From Sialis fuliginosa (lineage: Eukaryota > Arthropoda > Insecta > Megaloptera > Sialidae), in the NCBI GenBank assembly GCA_961205875.1, contig OY540822.1:10914501-10978500 (forward strand): DNA of 64,000 nucleotides, written 5' to 3'. The notes beneath the pieces were generated by a model that saw nothing but the letters and a program-made list of their open reading frames with translations, was not told the origin of the DNA and did not search any database. The position numbers were made by a program, and so were the translations under genes. Of this stretch, positions 24,924 through 37,416 are shown in pieces (position 1 is the first letter of the stretch; the number at the start of each line of letters is the position of its first letter).

Positions 24924-26138
24924 CAGTGGCGTAGATAGGGGGGGGGGATCCAGGGGATCAATTCCCCCCCTTGAGTCTACGAAAATTATAAGTTGATCAA
25001 AAGAATTTATAATACTACACGAATTTAGTTTCCAGATTTCTAAAATGCTCCGGCGGGGCAGTCTCGGACCGAGGAGGGGAGGGTAATTTTTAGGTTGCAA
25101 ACATTTTTATTTTTTTTTATTTTTTAACATACAAATAAATTCATCTACTTTTATATCATATTATGCGCAACTCAAACATTTTAACCAAAAATAGCATTTA
25201 ATATTAATTTACACGCTCAACTATAAAACTATAATACCTCTACGTTTTATTTTCTTGTATTTTAGTCGATATTTGTATGACGAGTTGAAGTTCACTGCAG
25301 GAAATTTCACTAAAAAATTTCGAATTTTTGATTACGTTAAAAGTATGTTTATTGTATAGAAAATGACGTGAAAAGTTGAATGCTTCAAACCGCAGGTCTG
25401 TATCTCAAACCGTTCTCGAGATATAGCCTCTCAAAGTTTCAGTTTTTTCAAAATTTTGAAGAAAAATGGCTCTAACTTTTGAACGCGTAGTCTGAATTGA
25501 TTTTAGTTGACGGATTTGGAATCAGCGTGTCAAAATCTATATAATGACATGTATAATACCTTAAAACTCGAAAAAAAAAATTTCACGAAAAATCGAAAAA
25601 ATTCAAAGGGGTTTACCTTAAAAAAATGTCGATTTTTGACGAAAATTTTTTTGTAGGATTTTAAAGTATTATACATGTCATTATATAGATTTTGATACGC
25701 TGATTTCAAATCCGTCAACTAAAATCAATTCCGACCACCCGTTCAAAAGTTATGGCCTTTTTTCTTCAAAAATTTGAAAAAACTAAAACTTTGAGAGGCT
25801 ATATCTCGAGAACTAATTGAGATACAGACCTGCGGTTTGAAACAAACAACTTTTCACGTCATTTTCTATACAATAAACATACTTTTAACGAAATCAAAAA
25901 TTCTAAATTTTTTAGTGAAATTTCCTGCAGTGAACTTCAACTCGTCATACAAATATCGACTAAAATACAAGAAAATAAGACATAGAATCATTTAGTCACT
26001 ATATAAATATTTATATAAGAATTAAAAAAAGTAAAAGCTTGAATTTAAGGTATTTCATAACTAGTTTTTTTTGTTTATAGGAGGGGGAGTATTGACAAAA
26101 TATGCTTCACTTATTAAAAATTTCACGCCTCGCCACTG
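24924..26138. mobile_element. hAT-like fold-back element with giant palindrome
   Basis: The ends read CAGTGGCG on the left and CGCCACTG on the right, a hAT-like terminus. The core, 25247-25978, is a near-perfect inverted repeat of two ~365-bp arms centred near 25612, with only scattered mismatches. There is no ORF of note. I found no clear 8-bp target duplication. A poly-G run follows the left end. Confidence 0.75.
25247..25978. repeat. Near-perfect 0.73-kb palindrome
   Basis: The left arm starts TTATTTTCTTGTATTTTAGT and the right arm ends with its reverse complement. Both carry matching CTGCAG, TCTCGAGA and ATGTATAATAC landmarks at mirror positions. If transcribed, the RNA would fold into a long double-stranded hairpin. 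Confidence 0.9.
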
Positions 26139-27071
26139 TTCTATATAAATTTATTAAATAGAACGAATTAAATATTATTTTACATTAAAATTTCAGAAGA
26201 GATTAATATACGTCAACCGCATTATTAGGAAAGTCCACACAACGTTTATATGCAATATTAACGTCTGCCAATAGTTCATTATAGCAAATTGGCAAAAAAA
26301 TGTTACACCATTTGAGTGGAAAGTGGCTGATAATTTTTTTTCGTTGTCGATTTTCAAATAAATGATTTATTTCGTTACATTGTAGTCATCGTATTTCATT
26401 TATTAATTAATGAAATTCTGCTCTGCAAACGTGAACGAGTTTTAAAACTGTCAACAATTTTCAAAAAAATGAAAACAACAAAATAGAATGACCGAATTTC
26501 ATTTCACAAATAACATTCAAATGTATATAGTTCTCATATACAGTACATCATTTCATATTTTCAATAGCTAGTAATTGAATATTATATATAAATATTTTAT
26601 ACAATTTTACACAATATCTATTTATCTATTTATTGACTGGTTCGATTCAGTACGAATATTTACGAATTATAAAATTTTCTATACTTTTTGCTCATCCTAT
26701 ATTATCAGTTAACATTATCATTACAGAGTTTGTTAAATAAATTGTTAAAATAAGTATTATTTTATTTTACAATTATTCTCAGTCTTCGCTCTCTGATTTT
26801 CAGAAATTAGCTAAAACTAGCAATGAAAAACTCACGAAATTCTTTGCAGGAATTTCAATTTCAAGTAAATATAATAAAACTGAATATCAGAGTTACTCAA
26901 ATGTTACCATTTTATCTACAGTGCACTACTTTAATTAATTAATTTGTTTAAAATCCCTTTTATACAAAGTGAATAAAAAATAAGGAACATTATGAAGAAA
27001 TATGAAGGACGAAAGATACGATCGAAAATGTTTTAAATAAAAATTGTGTGTGTTATTTTCTATCATCTGTA
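26139..27071. other. No gene seen
   Basis: AT-rich; no repeat pair or coding pattern recognised. Confidence 0.6.
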
Positions 27072-27110
27072 AACTCAGTACTGCGTATAAGAAAGTCCCG
27101 TGACCTCCAT
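27072..27110. mobile_element. M2 terminal fragment
   Basis: A lone ACTGCGTATAAGAAAGTCCC with the family's flanking CTCAGTA; no partner end is nearby. Confidence 0.5.
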
Positions 27111-27419
27111 TGCAGCTTTATATTTATTTTTATAGGATAATTAGAATCGCGTACAAAATTTCATTGTTCTCTCTCAGTATTAATAATATATTGAAGTACG
27201 ATTTTTAAATTTGCTTAATTTAACTCACCGCAATATTTATTTATGTTTGTGGCAACGAATCTATATATACCAGTACAATTTGAAAACACAGTGTCAGCGA
27301 GAGTTAAGCTACAATCGAAATATTCAATTTCCATAGCTACATTTTTTTAATAAATATCTTTAGTTGCCATTACTGTCAATTAAAAGTATTTTTTGTTCTT
27401 GACTTTATTAACTATTTCA

Positions 27420-27696
27420 AATTATTTGTTAATTTATCAATTTTAGGGGGTTTCGACGGTCTTAGGGCATTTGATAGATAGATAGATTGATAGTCTAAAA
27501 TTAATGATGTAAGCTATATTTTGAAAAAAAGTTGGAGTCTATAGGATCGCGCCTAGCTGAGATATTAACTAGTCTTCTATTTGTTAATTTATCAATTTTA
27601 ATTGACATTTTCGGTGATTTTTGAAATTTTTTTAGGGGGAGCGAGAGCGGAAAAATAAATCTCGCCCAGGGCGCCAGACTTGCTAAAGTCGGCTCT
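27420..27696 (-). mobile_element. hAT-like family C, copy 2
   Basis: Minus-strand copy. Its outer end reads CAGAGCCGACTTTAGCAAGT on the minus strand, then GCGCCCTGGGCGAGATTT and the block shared with 15499-16078. It contains a short (TAGA)n run near 27476. Confidence 0.6.
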
Positions 27697-27905
27697 GTAT
27701 CCATCAGCGTGGCCCAAAAATCTGAAACGATTAAGTATAAGGCGTAAAATATATAACTCCGTTTAAAAATAGTTTAAATGAAAGACATGTTATAATTTTA
27801 CTGTTCACTCAACTGAATATTTAATTAAAATTCTTTTAAAACAATAAAATTGTATTAAATATTGTATTGATTAATGCAATCGATGTTAGGGGAAATGATA
27901 TAAAG

Positions 27906-27965
27906 GCTAACAATATTAGAGCTAACGATATTAGGGCTAATGACATTAGAACTAATGATATTAAG
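27906..27965. repeat. 15-bp minisatellite, four units
   Basis: Four degenerate tandem units of GCTAACAATATTAGA (GCTAACGATATTAGG, GCTAATGACATTAGA, ACTAATGATATTAAG). Confidence 0.9.
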
Positions 27966-29232
27966 GCCGAGGCACCCATGGCGGTTGCTTTTTAGATTGA
28001 TTTTTTTTTATAAATTATACGTAAAATTATGGGATTACAAATTGAAATTTTTTGTAATCTTTGATGTAGAGTTATATTATGCAGAAGTGGTCGACCAGTT
28101 TTCATTGAAATTTGCTTATCACGAACTTAGTAGGTTCCTCCCATTTGATTATTATAATATTTAAATCATTTCTCCATATACCACACAAAGACAGATATAT
28201 TGATACTCATTTGTTAGATAAAGAAGAACTCTTCGTTTATAGTACTCATATATATATATTTGTGCGATTAAATTATTATGTAATCTATTGAAAATTCTAT
28301 ACGTAAATTTTGTGGCGATAAATATTTGATATAAAATTTGATAATAAAATTAATGAATGGAATGGACGTATATTTGAGTTTTTATTTAAAATGATGTTTG
28401 TCTTAATATTTTAGAATCTGTTGTAAGCGATTCTGACCTTTATGGTAGCAAACGACTTCTGTAGCCCATAGTACAGGGTTAAAAAATGTGTATGCAATTC
28501 GAAATCGTATACTACCAGCTTCAAAATGAGTTTTTTTATTTTGTCTCTGACTTTTTATCACATAATTATTCGAAATCTAACCATGGAATGTAGAGTTGAA
28601 AGAGGGTAAAAAATGCGTAGAAAAGCAAGGACAACAATTTAAAGCTCTGTAATTACAGCCGTATAAAATAATGTATAGATTTAAACTAGGTAATGTAAAA
28701 TTATATTCATATTACATACTGGCATAGTAAAATTTTCTACAAAATTCACGTTAAAAAATTTGATTATAAATTATTCAGCAATATGGATATTTAAATGATT
28801 TTGTGTTGGTCTATTTTATCAATGTTGGCAACGCTGACTGATACAAATTGAAGCAGAGATGCGTAATTTCATTAATACATACATATGTATATCATCTAAT
28901 TGCTGGATCGTGGATCCCATTTAATATATCTATAACAGACTCACAATCAGCCAGGCAAGATAATAAAAATATATTACCGAAATTAATGTTATTATAGATT
29001 CAGTTTGATTCAACATCCCTTATTAGCAAACCTCGCTAACGCTAGGGTGGGTTGAAAAGCAGGGAAGGCTAAAGGCAAAGATGCAAATCAAAATCAATTT
29101 ATATCCATAAAAAAGTTCCTCTTGTCATTTATGTACAGTATAATATATTTAATAACTGGATGAGTAGTTTTTCTATATATAAATTTATTCCATTATCTCA
29201 AATAAATTTTTGCTTGTTTTTCGGTGAAAACA
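27966..29232. other. No gene seen
   Basis: AT-rich. A 74-codon open frame at 27940-28164 overlaps the minisatellite and has no recognised family. Confidence 0.5.
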
Positions 29233-29808
29233 CAGGGTGTCCCGACAAACTTTCAGGAATTAAAACAATCGCTTTTTGTCAATAAACTCATGTTTTCAAG
29301 TAGTAGAGCAAAAAAAGGACCTAGCACAAAAGCAATGAATTTTGCCTTTTGGTTCTACTCCAGGGGGCATCTATTTTTTTTATCTTCTAAAGAATCAACT
29401 TTTAAGAAAATTTTCAAATAATAAAAAATACTTAGAGTTAGTTGAAGAATACAATGAAAATTATTTTTAGAATTTTTGGTGACATTTTTTAGTTTTTAGG
29501 TTAAGTTAAATTAATAAATATTATGAAAATTTGTAAAAACAAAAATTATATTGCTTGGCTAGTTCTACGAACTTTTCATCAGAAAATTTTGTCAGATATT
29601 TTAGGATAAAAACATAGAATGTTTCGATGCCCCCTGGAGTAGAAATAATGGATTTTTACGTAGGTTGTACCTATTACAACTTTTGATCAACCAAAACCGT
29701 TTTATGCGGGGTTCTTTCTTTTGCTAAAACGGACATGGGATTATTAACAAAAAGCGATTATTTTAATGTTCTCAACAATTCCTGAAAGTATGTTTACGGG
29801 ACAGCCTG
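29233..29808. mobile_element. MITE M7, fold-back type
   Basis: Left CAGGGTGTCCCGACAAACTT mirrors the right end ..GGGACAGCCTG; the mirror extends through ACAATCGCTTTTTGTCAATA. A second mirrored pair, TCTACTCCAGGGGGCATC / GATGCCCCCTGGAGTAGA, lies inside. TA follows the right end. Confidence 0.8.
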
Positions 29809-30395
29809 TATATATACATTTTACCCAATTCTCTAACTAAAAAAATTGAATTATCAGGTTTGCGGAAAATGTATGTATGTACAATAGAAGTTTTTTCTTA
29901 GAAGATGTGTTCGAATCATTAGAAAAGGAAATGTAATTCCTAACTGAAAAGAAAACTTTTATTTTTCTAATACCCTTTAATGCCTTTTTAACAAGCCTAT
30001 ACTCGTGCTTGATTTACAATTTAATTGTTTTATAATATATTAATTAGCGCTGTACTTTGTAGCAACATATTTTCCTCGCTCGTAAATTTAGTTAATCGTG
30101 AAAAAGGTTTTTCAATTTAATACTGAATTTATTTAATTCCACTAAATATATATACTTTTGTACATACCCATTACGCGTTTTTATTTTACTTAAAAGCACT
30201 AATGTACTGTAGCTTTTTTCTCAAAAAATTCTTCATATTTTCTCTCATTTATCATATCATTTTATATTATCTTATTAGTTTTTTTTTTAAATTTGCTTGT
30301 ACTTATAACTAAAAGCTTTCGATGCATTGATTCATTACTTAAAATATTATAATGTTTTTGAAAGTACACTTTCGCGGTTATTCAATTATATACAC

Positions 30396-30700
30396 ATTTG
30401 ATTATTGGGTTGTATATCGCCTTGCACTATATTGTCACTTGACGTTTCGACCAATATTTCGTTGTTAATTAAATAAGCTTTGACGTTTGCTAGAATTAGT
30501 TCTGATTAAGTGTGGAAATCGGTGCTGTAGCCGAGCAACACTTGATTTATCAAAACATTCTAGCAAACATCAACGGTAATTTAATTAACCAGCTACACCT
30601 TCTGTACTCAACACTTCACTTCTGAAGAAGACCACGAGATATTGGTCGAAACGTCAAGTGGCAATATAGTGCAACGCGATATACAACCCAATAATCAAAT
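30396..30700. repeat. Inverted repeat enclosing a hammerhead-like core
   Basis: Arms of about 65 bp: ATTTGATTATTGGGTTGTAT..TGACGTTTCGACCAATAT (30396-30460), mirrored at about 30637-30700. The right side carries the full hammerhead-like core; the left arm carries only its 3' half on the minus strand. Size and design resemble the terminal repeats of Penelope-like retroelements. Confidence 0.7.
30617..30660 (+). ncRNA. Hammerhead ribozyme-like motif
   Basis: Read in order: stem I CACTT (30617-30621); CTGAAGA; an extra A; stem II GACC..GGTC; GAAA; CGTC; stem I partner AAGTG (30656-30660). This is hammerhead order, with predicted cleavage after the C at 30655. Stem III is only the self-complementary ACGT, as in dimer-forming minimal hammerheads of Penelope-like elements. 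The extra base before stem II departs from the consensus, so activity is unproven. Confidence 0.45.
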
Positions 30701-30787
30701 GTTTTATATATATGGAAACGTTATTAACGTTGCTATCGTACTTTAATATATATTGTACCTGCAATCCTGGCTACATATGTATATATA

Positions 30788-31688
30788 CAGTGTATTAAGC
30801 CATAGGAAATTTAACATGGGGACAATTAGAAGTGTTGCAGTAGCCTTTGGTCAAATTTAACGATGTGTCATTGGTGCATTTTGAAATGCAAAATTTAATA
30901 AAGTATTTTGTTTTCAATTTTGTATACGTCAAAAATTATTAAATATTTATTGTAATCACAGAATAATTAAAACATTATTGTTATTATTATCAACTAGTAC
31001 ACGATTTAAAAAATTGCAAATGGATACATTTGGGTGTTATTTCTAAGAGATTTATTTAGCGTCGAATTTAAGGACTGAAATATTTCAAGCATAGGTAATA
31101 AAATAAATAATAATAACTAAAATTAAATTAAGTTACGAAAATAAATTAATATGTTTTATAGGGCATAATATGTATCGCAATTTCGAAGAAACGAGCTGTT
31201 TGAAATCCAAACTTAACTTCAGAAGAACCATTGACTATAACCGATTCATAAACACAATATATTCAATAATTTAGAAGAACTGAAAGAACATTAATTTGTT
31301 ATACTTTATTTATTCTTAATGTATTTTGTAAAATAAAATATAGTTATTTTTATGTATCCAGTTTTTACTGATTTGGTTCCAGTAAAATTTTGTAAGTGTA
31401 AATTAGAAATTAAAATACATTCATTTAATTTGTGTGTAAAAAAATAAATGCGTAGACATAAACTAAAGTAAAGAATAAAACACAACATAAAATTAAAATC
31501 TGAGATAATATTATGATTATTATCATGACTTTGACAGATACAAAATTGAAAACAAAGTACTAATTACAATTTTATTAAATTCTATGGCGGCATTTCAAAA
31601 TGCACCAATGACACATCGTTAAATTCGATCAAAGGCTACTACAACACTTCTAATTGTCCCTATAGCTTAATCAACTTGGAATATACTG
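30788..31688. mobile_element. MITE family M4, long copy
   Basis: CAGTGTATT..CATAGGAAATTTAACATGGG on the left and its mirror ending TTGGAATATACTG on the right; TA flanks both (30786-30787 and 31689-31690). TIRs exceed 100 bp and include ACGATGTGTCATTGGTGCAT. About 900 bp, against 385 bp for the copy at 55203. Confidence 0.85.
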
Positions 31689-31889
31689 TATAATATTAAT
31701 AATATATAAATGTTGTATATATGTATATGTTATTAAATGTATTAATATTTTATAGTTGGTTTCACAGTCAATCATTGAACGTGGTGAGAATCGGTTATTT
31801 CTACAAAGACTGCTTCATTTAAATTAAGTATTTTAGTGAAGCAACCGCTTTCCCAAGCCAGTGCATTGTTTTCCTGCAGCGTTTCTCGT

Positions 31890-32150
31890 ATTTCTAATTC
31901 TTTTTTCCTAGTAAATCGGCAACAACACAATAGCTCTCGCCGCTGAATAGTACAAAACGACCTTAACGCTTGCGCGCGCTAATAAACCAAACCGAGACAA
32001 AATTCCTGTCTCCAGTACACATGCGAGGGTCCAACTCACACCCAACCCCACCCACCCAACGAGTCCACCCAACTCGTGGGCTGTGCGCAAGGCTCCAAAC
32101 GGTGAAAACAAAATTGATTACAGTATAACAAACTGATGACGTCATCAAAA
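31890..32150. other. GC-richer unique patch with CRE palindrome
   Basis: The patch 31900-32110 is clearly GC-richer than its surroundings (GCTTGCGCGCGCTAATAAAC, CACCCAACCCCACCCACC) and is not seen elsewhere. It is followed by the 14-bp palindrome TGATGACGTCATCA (32134-32147) holding a CRE/ATF core TGACGTCA. It could be an upstream promoter or first exon of the dpr-like gene, or only an unrecognised repeat. Confidence 0.3.
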
Positions 32151-34140
32151 TCTTCTCATTCAAAATGACAAGACAATGTCCCCATTCGTAATCAATTACC
32201 ATTTTTTACCTCCTCATCATAGCTTTGGCATGGTTCATTATATGATTAATCTAACACAGCAGTAACATACATTTTACTTTTATGAACACTTTCTAATTTC
32301 TAATTCTTTATTTTTATAACCATGATTCTTGACTTCTTGATATAAAATGCACAGAACTTCCTCGTGCTAAATTCAGTAAAGGTAGTTAATTACCAAATAA
32401 TTTTAATAAACACCGATAAAGTATAACCATTTAATTTTTATACAATTTTATTAAAAAATATTTATTCGACATTTTTCTGCATATTTTTTCGTATATTTTT
32501 TAATTTTTTACAATTTCAATCTAAATCAAAAATTTTCTGCTATGCAAACGTCAAAAAAACATTTAATATGTCAAAGTAAATAGCGATTATAAATTTTTAA
32601 AAATAACGATTTTTAAAAGCAAATTGAGATAAATCTTTGTAAGGGAATATTTTACAACAAAATTATAAAAAAGATTCTATAAAATTTTCACGTAACATGT
32701 GACTTATCTTTAAAAAAAATATTTTGGGGTGTCACCCCTCCCCCTTACACATAATGATTTTTAAATGGAACCGTTAAGTAATGCCTGTGACATTGATTCA
32801 GAGATAGGACTGAATCAAAGAAAACTTTTTTTCTCATTTTAAAACGATCACAAAGCTACTCGTATCTTTGATATAGCGAGGAAGCAAAATCTAATTTATT
32901 TTTATCGTAGAGACAGAGTATGTATTAGTTAAATATAATTTTTAGAAACACTTCGGATAGAAAAGTTTGACGGTCTCTGGCTTTACCAAAAACCATTGCG
33001 AGGGACGCTAGAGTTCGATTTCTGATAATCGTTATTTGGATCCTTGTTTAGAAAAAGGGGATTTTAACTGATCAAATCGATATATGGTTACTGACATATT
33101 TTTGCTGTTATTTTTGTAAAACGTTCTTTTTTCCTGATCTCTGGTAATGACCACAGAGTATTTGCGAAAGTTAATGGCCCTTTTTGACTATTCCCAAGTT
33201 GATTTTAGTTAACTGCCGCTCCAGAGGTCGTAATTTCCAAAGGTAGCTGAAATATACTGTAGCTCCAAAACATTTTTATTACGCGTACCCATAAAATTTC
33301 ATTAATACTATTTTATCGACTTCAAAAAAGAAAAAGTTATTAATTCGAACATAACTAAAAAAAAGCATTGCACAGTATTGTCAATAAAAATGAAAACAAC
33401 CATATTAGAAATTACAATTTCTAATTAGCATTAGCAATTTTAATGCTACGTTTCGAGATATTTATTTATTAAAGTCGGTTCAGATTCACAAAATATATTT
33501 TATTTATCTATGAATAATTAAATTGGACAGACAATGTTAATAAATTTGTAATGATGTATTTTTCCAAACTTTCCCGACAGATGGAAGGCTGAAATTGAGA
33601 GTTACTGTAAAGGGGCCATACATACAGATGGGGAAAATCTGAAACCTGGAAAATATTACTCCCAAGGGGTAAAAGACGGGGGTTGAAGGTCGGTTTTCAT
33701 TCCATATACAGTTTGCGCTTGGTTTCGTTGTTATTGATATGACACAAAAGATTGGAATCTAATCAGTTGTCGGGAGTACCGCTGATATTGTAATTTTTTT
33801 TAAATAACACAAACAATTTTGAAATTGTTTTGATTAGTATTCAACAAAAAGTTCTTTATCAATCAATCAATTTATTTATTTTTTAGTTTATACGCGTTTT
33901 TTATTATCAACGACAGTGCGTACAAAAAATTAATTTTTCAAGGCTTTCTTGGTTAATTTATTGTTTATGTGATCTGAGATCAAAACTTAATTTATATGCA
34001 TAAAATATGTATGCATAAAAATTAAGATCTATTCATAGAATCAATAAAAAAGATATGTTGTCATTTAAAAAACATTGTTATAGATACCATAGTAACGTAA
34101 TTGATATAACTACATATGAAATAATTTGTTTAAAAACTTT
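32151..34140. other. No gene seen
   Basis: AT-rich DNA without recognisable coding sequence. It includes a GC-balanced part near 33000-33250 with no identifiable ends. Confidence 0.5.
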
Positions 34141-34274
34141 TACTAAGAGTTGATCTAGACTATCCAGCCGGTCTCGCTCCAATCAAATATAAATAAACAA
34201 TGAAATGAAAACGATGAAATCATTCACACTATAAGTATCGCTGAGGTCTCGGTCTAATCACGCTCTGATATAGT

Positions 34275-34395
34275 ATTAAGGTCGATCCAGACTATCGTGC
34301 CGGTCTCGGCCCGGTCTCACTCCAGTCAAATATTCAGTTGCTGTATCGGAGCGTGTTTGGACCGAGAGCGGCTTGATATTCTGAATCGACCCTTA
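34275..34395. mobile_element. Small GC-rich inverted-end element
   Basis: TTAAGGTCGAT on the left and ATCGACCCTTA on the right enclose GTGCCGGTCTCGGCCCGGTC. A related GATCTAGACTATCCAGCCGG lies at 34153, so a larger decayed element may start there. Confidence 0.5.
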
Positions 34396-34722
34396 GAGCG
34401 TTTTTCCACACACCGGCAAAACCTGTGCCGGTTGCAATGTAATCAAATCAGAGCTTTTCCACGTAGACCGGCCCGGCTAATTTGCCGGTGCTTACACCGG
34501 CACCGTCAAATGCTGCCGGCGTTGAACTCGACAATAGGATAAATACCTTAAAGTCAATATACTGCCTTTTTTATATTTGTGATTTATATACTTCCTTCTG
34601 AGGAGGTAACGCTTATTGAACACTGCAGACATGTTTCTATCACCACAGCTAGAACTCAACTGCACCGGCACTGAGAATGCGGGTGTGTGGAAAAAGAGCC
34701 ATGGCTAGTGCCGGTGCCGTCG
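34395..34722 (+). mobile_element. MITE family M11, truncated copy
   Basis: AGAGCGTTTTTCCACACACC, GGTTGCAATGTAATCAAATC and many CCGGCA/TGCCGG units, matching 44072-44437. The right TIR is missing. It abuts the small element at 34275-34395. Confidence 0.75.
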
Positions 34723-36648
34723 TAAATATATAAGCAGTATTCCATATTTTTTACTCATCTTGTATGTATATTTATTTGTAGGTATATGTACAATTGTACA
34801 TACAAAACATATTTAGATTTTTAATTTATGTTTTTCTGTCCCAGAAGAACAATGACGCAAGAGAAATTCGTCAATTTTTTCAGGAAAAGCAAAATAAGAA
34901 AATCCATTTATGATTGATTTTATTTATGTATTGAGAGAAAGCAGCTCTCAAGCGACTCTGAATGTTATTAGAGTTCTGTATTATTTCAAACAAGTACCTA
35001 CAAGTAATATTTAATACAAAATACCTAAATGAGCTTCTTTGGGAACAGCAATATACTTACAAATTTCTTACATTTATTCCAAGTTTTCTGAAAATTATTG
35101 GTCTGCGACCAAAACAAGGAAGTTTGTAATATTTTAAAGGGGGTCACAAAACTGTTTGAGAAACGTGGTATAAGGTGAAACAGTTTTTTCTTCATGATCT
35201 GTGAACTTTTATCTCTTTTCTTTTTCAATTTTCCACTAAAATATTATACGTTTAAAACTTAAAAGAATTTACAACTACTGCTATATATTTTTTAATGTAA
35301 ATATGATAGCATCAAAAAAGCAGCGAAACTCAGAAAATCAATGCAAATTTCTTATTGAAATCTCCACGAAACTTTGAAAAAAAAAACTATGTTAATATTA
35401 AAAAAAAGTCTTGCTCAACTTAGGGATATAAACATATCGTAAAGTTTTGAATAACGGCAGAGTTGTATAAGCCTTTGAAATACCAATGCAGTGATACCAC
35501 AATTGAAATAACTATTGTAAAATATTTGCCGATAAATACCATTGAAACTGAGATATTCAATATTCACGTTGTCGCCAAAATATTTCTGGGAAAACTTGTA
35601 GACAGTTTCAGCTACAACAACCACTGTTATTTGTAATAATGATAATAAATAATAAATAATTCGGTGCATTCCATATGCATGAATTTATAATTACATTGTT
35701 CAATTCGTATTAGTTAAAATTCTTGCCTTATTGCCTCATATTTCGCCGTATTAGAAATTATTTCGTAACTTCTAATTGTAAGATCATTTAACTAACATTA
35801 ATGAAAATACATATTATTATGTATTACGCATTGTTTGTTTTTCTAAAAAGTAGGAGCATATTTTATTGTACTAAAAATAGCTTTATTTAAAATTTTAACG
35901 TTATAGAAACATTGCTAATATGGAATTTCATAAAATATTACTTAATAAAAGTTTATTCTTCAATTCTTGTGAATATTACTGTAATTAATTAGAAAAAGCA
36001 TCGGAAATGGAAAATGGTAAAATAATTTTCAAGTATCATTTAGTATGGAAATGTTATTAAATTTTCATTTTATTAAATATCTTTAAATTGTACATATTTA
36101 TTCTGCCAAGCTTCAAGAAACATTTTAACCCTCAGTTAGGCGCGTGGCGTAGACCACTTATATAAAAACTGTTACAACTAAAACTTATATCCTATTTCTA
36201 CTGATTACATATCCTAATATATTATTAGCGCGGTGTTTTGAGTTACAGCTAATCAAAAACGGCTGGTCTACGCATGTACATATGTCGTGCGCCGAACGAT
36301 GTAACGTATTTTTATTTTAATCATTTTTATAGAAAATTACTAATTTATTATATACATATAATACTAATTTCAGAAATATATAGAGTTTAGGACAATGCCG
36401 AGAATACGCGTTTTTCATAATTGCAGACCCCACACCATTATAGACATAGGTGTCCGCAGGAAGGGGAGGGTGCAAATGAGGTACTTGCCCCCTGCCCCTG
36501 GGATCGAATGTTAATATTCTATTATAAAATGTACTTGTGATTTTTTTATGACAATGAAACGTCTAAAAATGATATTTAACTTTGTTTTTTTTTTCCACAA
36601 CAAAATATACAAAAATTATGTTTTACATAGAAAAGTATACATCAATAA
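34723..36648. other. No gene seen
   Basis: AT-rich; no TIR pair found. The 84-codon minus open frame at 35415-35669 has no recognised family and no usable splice context. Confidence 0.5.
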
Positions 36649-37416
36649 ATATATAAAACTCAACGTCTGTCTGTCTGTCCGTTAGTGCGCTTATCATTCG
36701 AGAACCACTTATCAGATTTACGTGGTTTCTTTTTTAATTCATGGGTACGTTCTCTGGCCAGGTTATAGGCTATATTTTGTTACGTTAGGTAACGATAATA
36801 GTAAATCAAGTCGGAAAAAATTTTGCCGTCGGCGCGCTATTTTGTAATACGCTGCCTAAACCGTTCAATATTGAACAAAATAATGTATTAAAGAATTGTG
36901 TAGAATCAAAAGATCTACAATAAAGTCAGCGACACCATATGTCTAACTTTTAAATTTAAGCCACAATGATTGCTTTTATGTTACAAAGAAAATTAAAAAT
37001 ATTATATAATTTATGATCTGCAAAACATTAATCCTTATCGAAATAAATTATTTCATCGTTATAAGTACTTGGTCGTATAGTTTAGAAAATATCGAAATAT
37101 ACATACGGGAACATATTAATCGCGCGATGATGACCCGTGTCGCGGCGTGCGGCAAGGAGGGAGCGTGTCAAGTAGACGTAGGGCAGAGGGAATGATCACA
37201 GGCCGGTATTCTTTTGATTGTCAATTGTTTATTTTGTTTTCAATAATTAACTTTTAAATTTAAATAGAACAAAAATTATTTTTACTTTTTGTTCTGATTC
37301 GTTTTTGTTCGGTAGGTAATTTAAGTGTTGTTTACTTTTTATTACAATAATAACTAATTCAACTATATATTTTTTAAATCCGAAACAATAATTCCGTAGT
37401 CCACACGAGCAAAGCC
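36649..37416 (+). mobile_element. Helitron-like element H, most complete copy
   Basis: Starts ATATAAAACTCAACGTCTGT with CTGTCCGTTAGTGCGCTTAT, then the AAATCAAGTCGGAAAAAATT and GCGCGCTA blocks shared with 1482 and 39559, and ends AATTCCGTAGTCCACACGAG. It carries a GC-richer insert near 37110-37200. No replicase coding seen. Confidence 0.55.

Noticed and set aside
31908-32202. Two overlapping minus open frames in the GC-richer patch
   Set aside because: They overlap in different frames, as expected from GC-rich DNA with few stops; no homology recognised.
34297-34542. Arg/Cys-rich 81-codon frame
   Set aside because: It spans two adjacent MITEs and exists because their GC-rich dyads lack stops.
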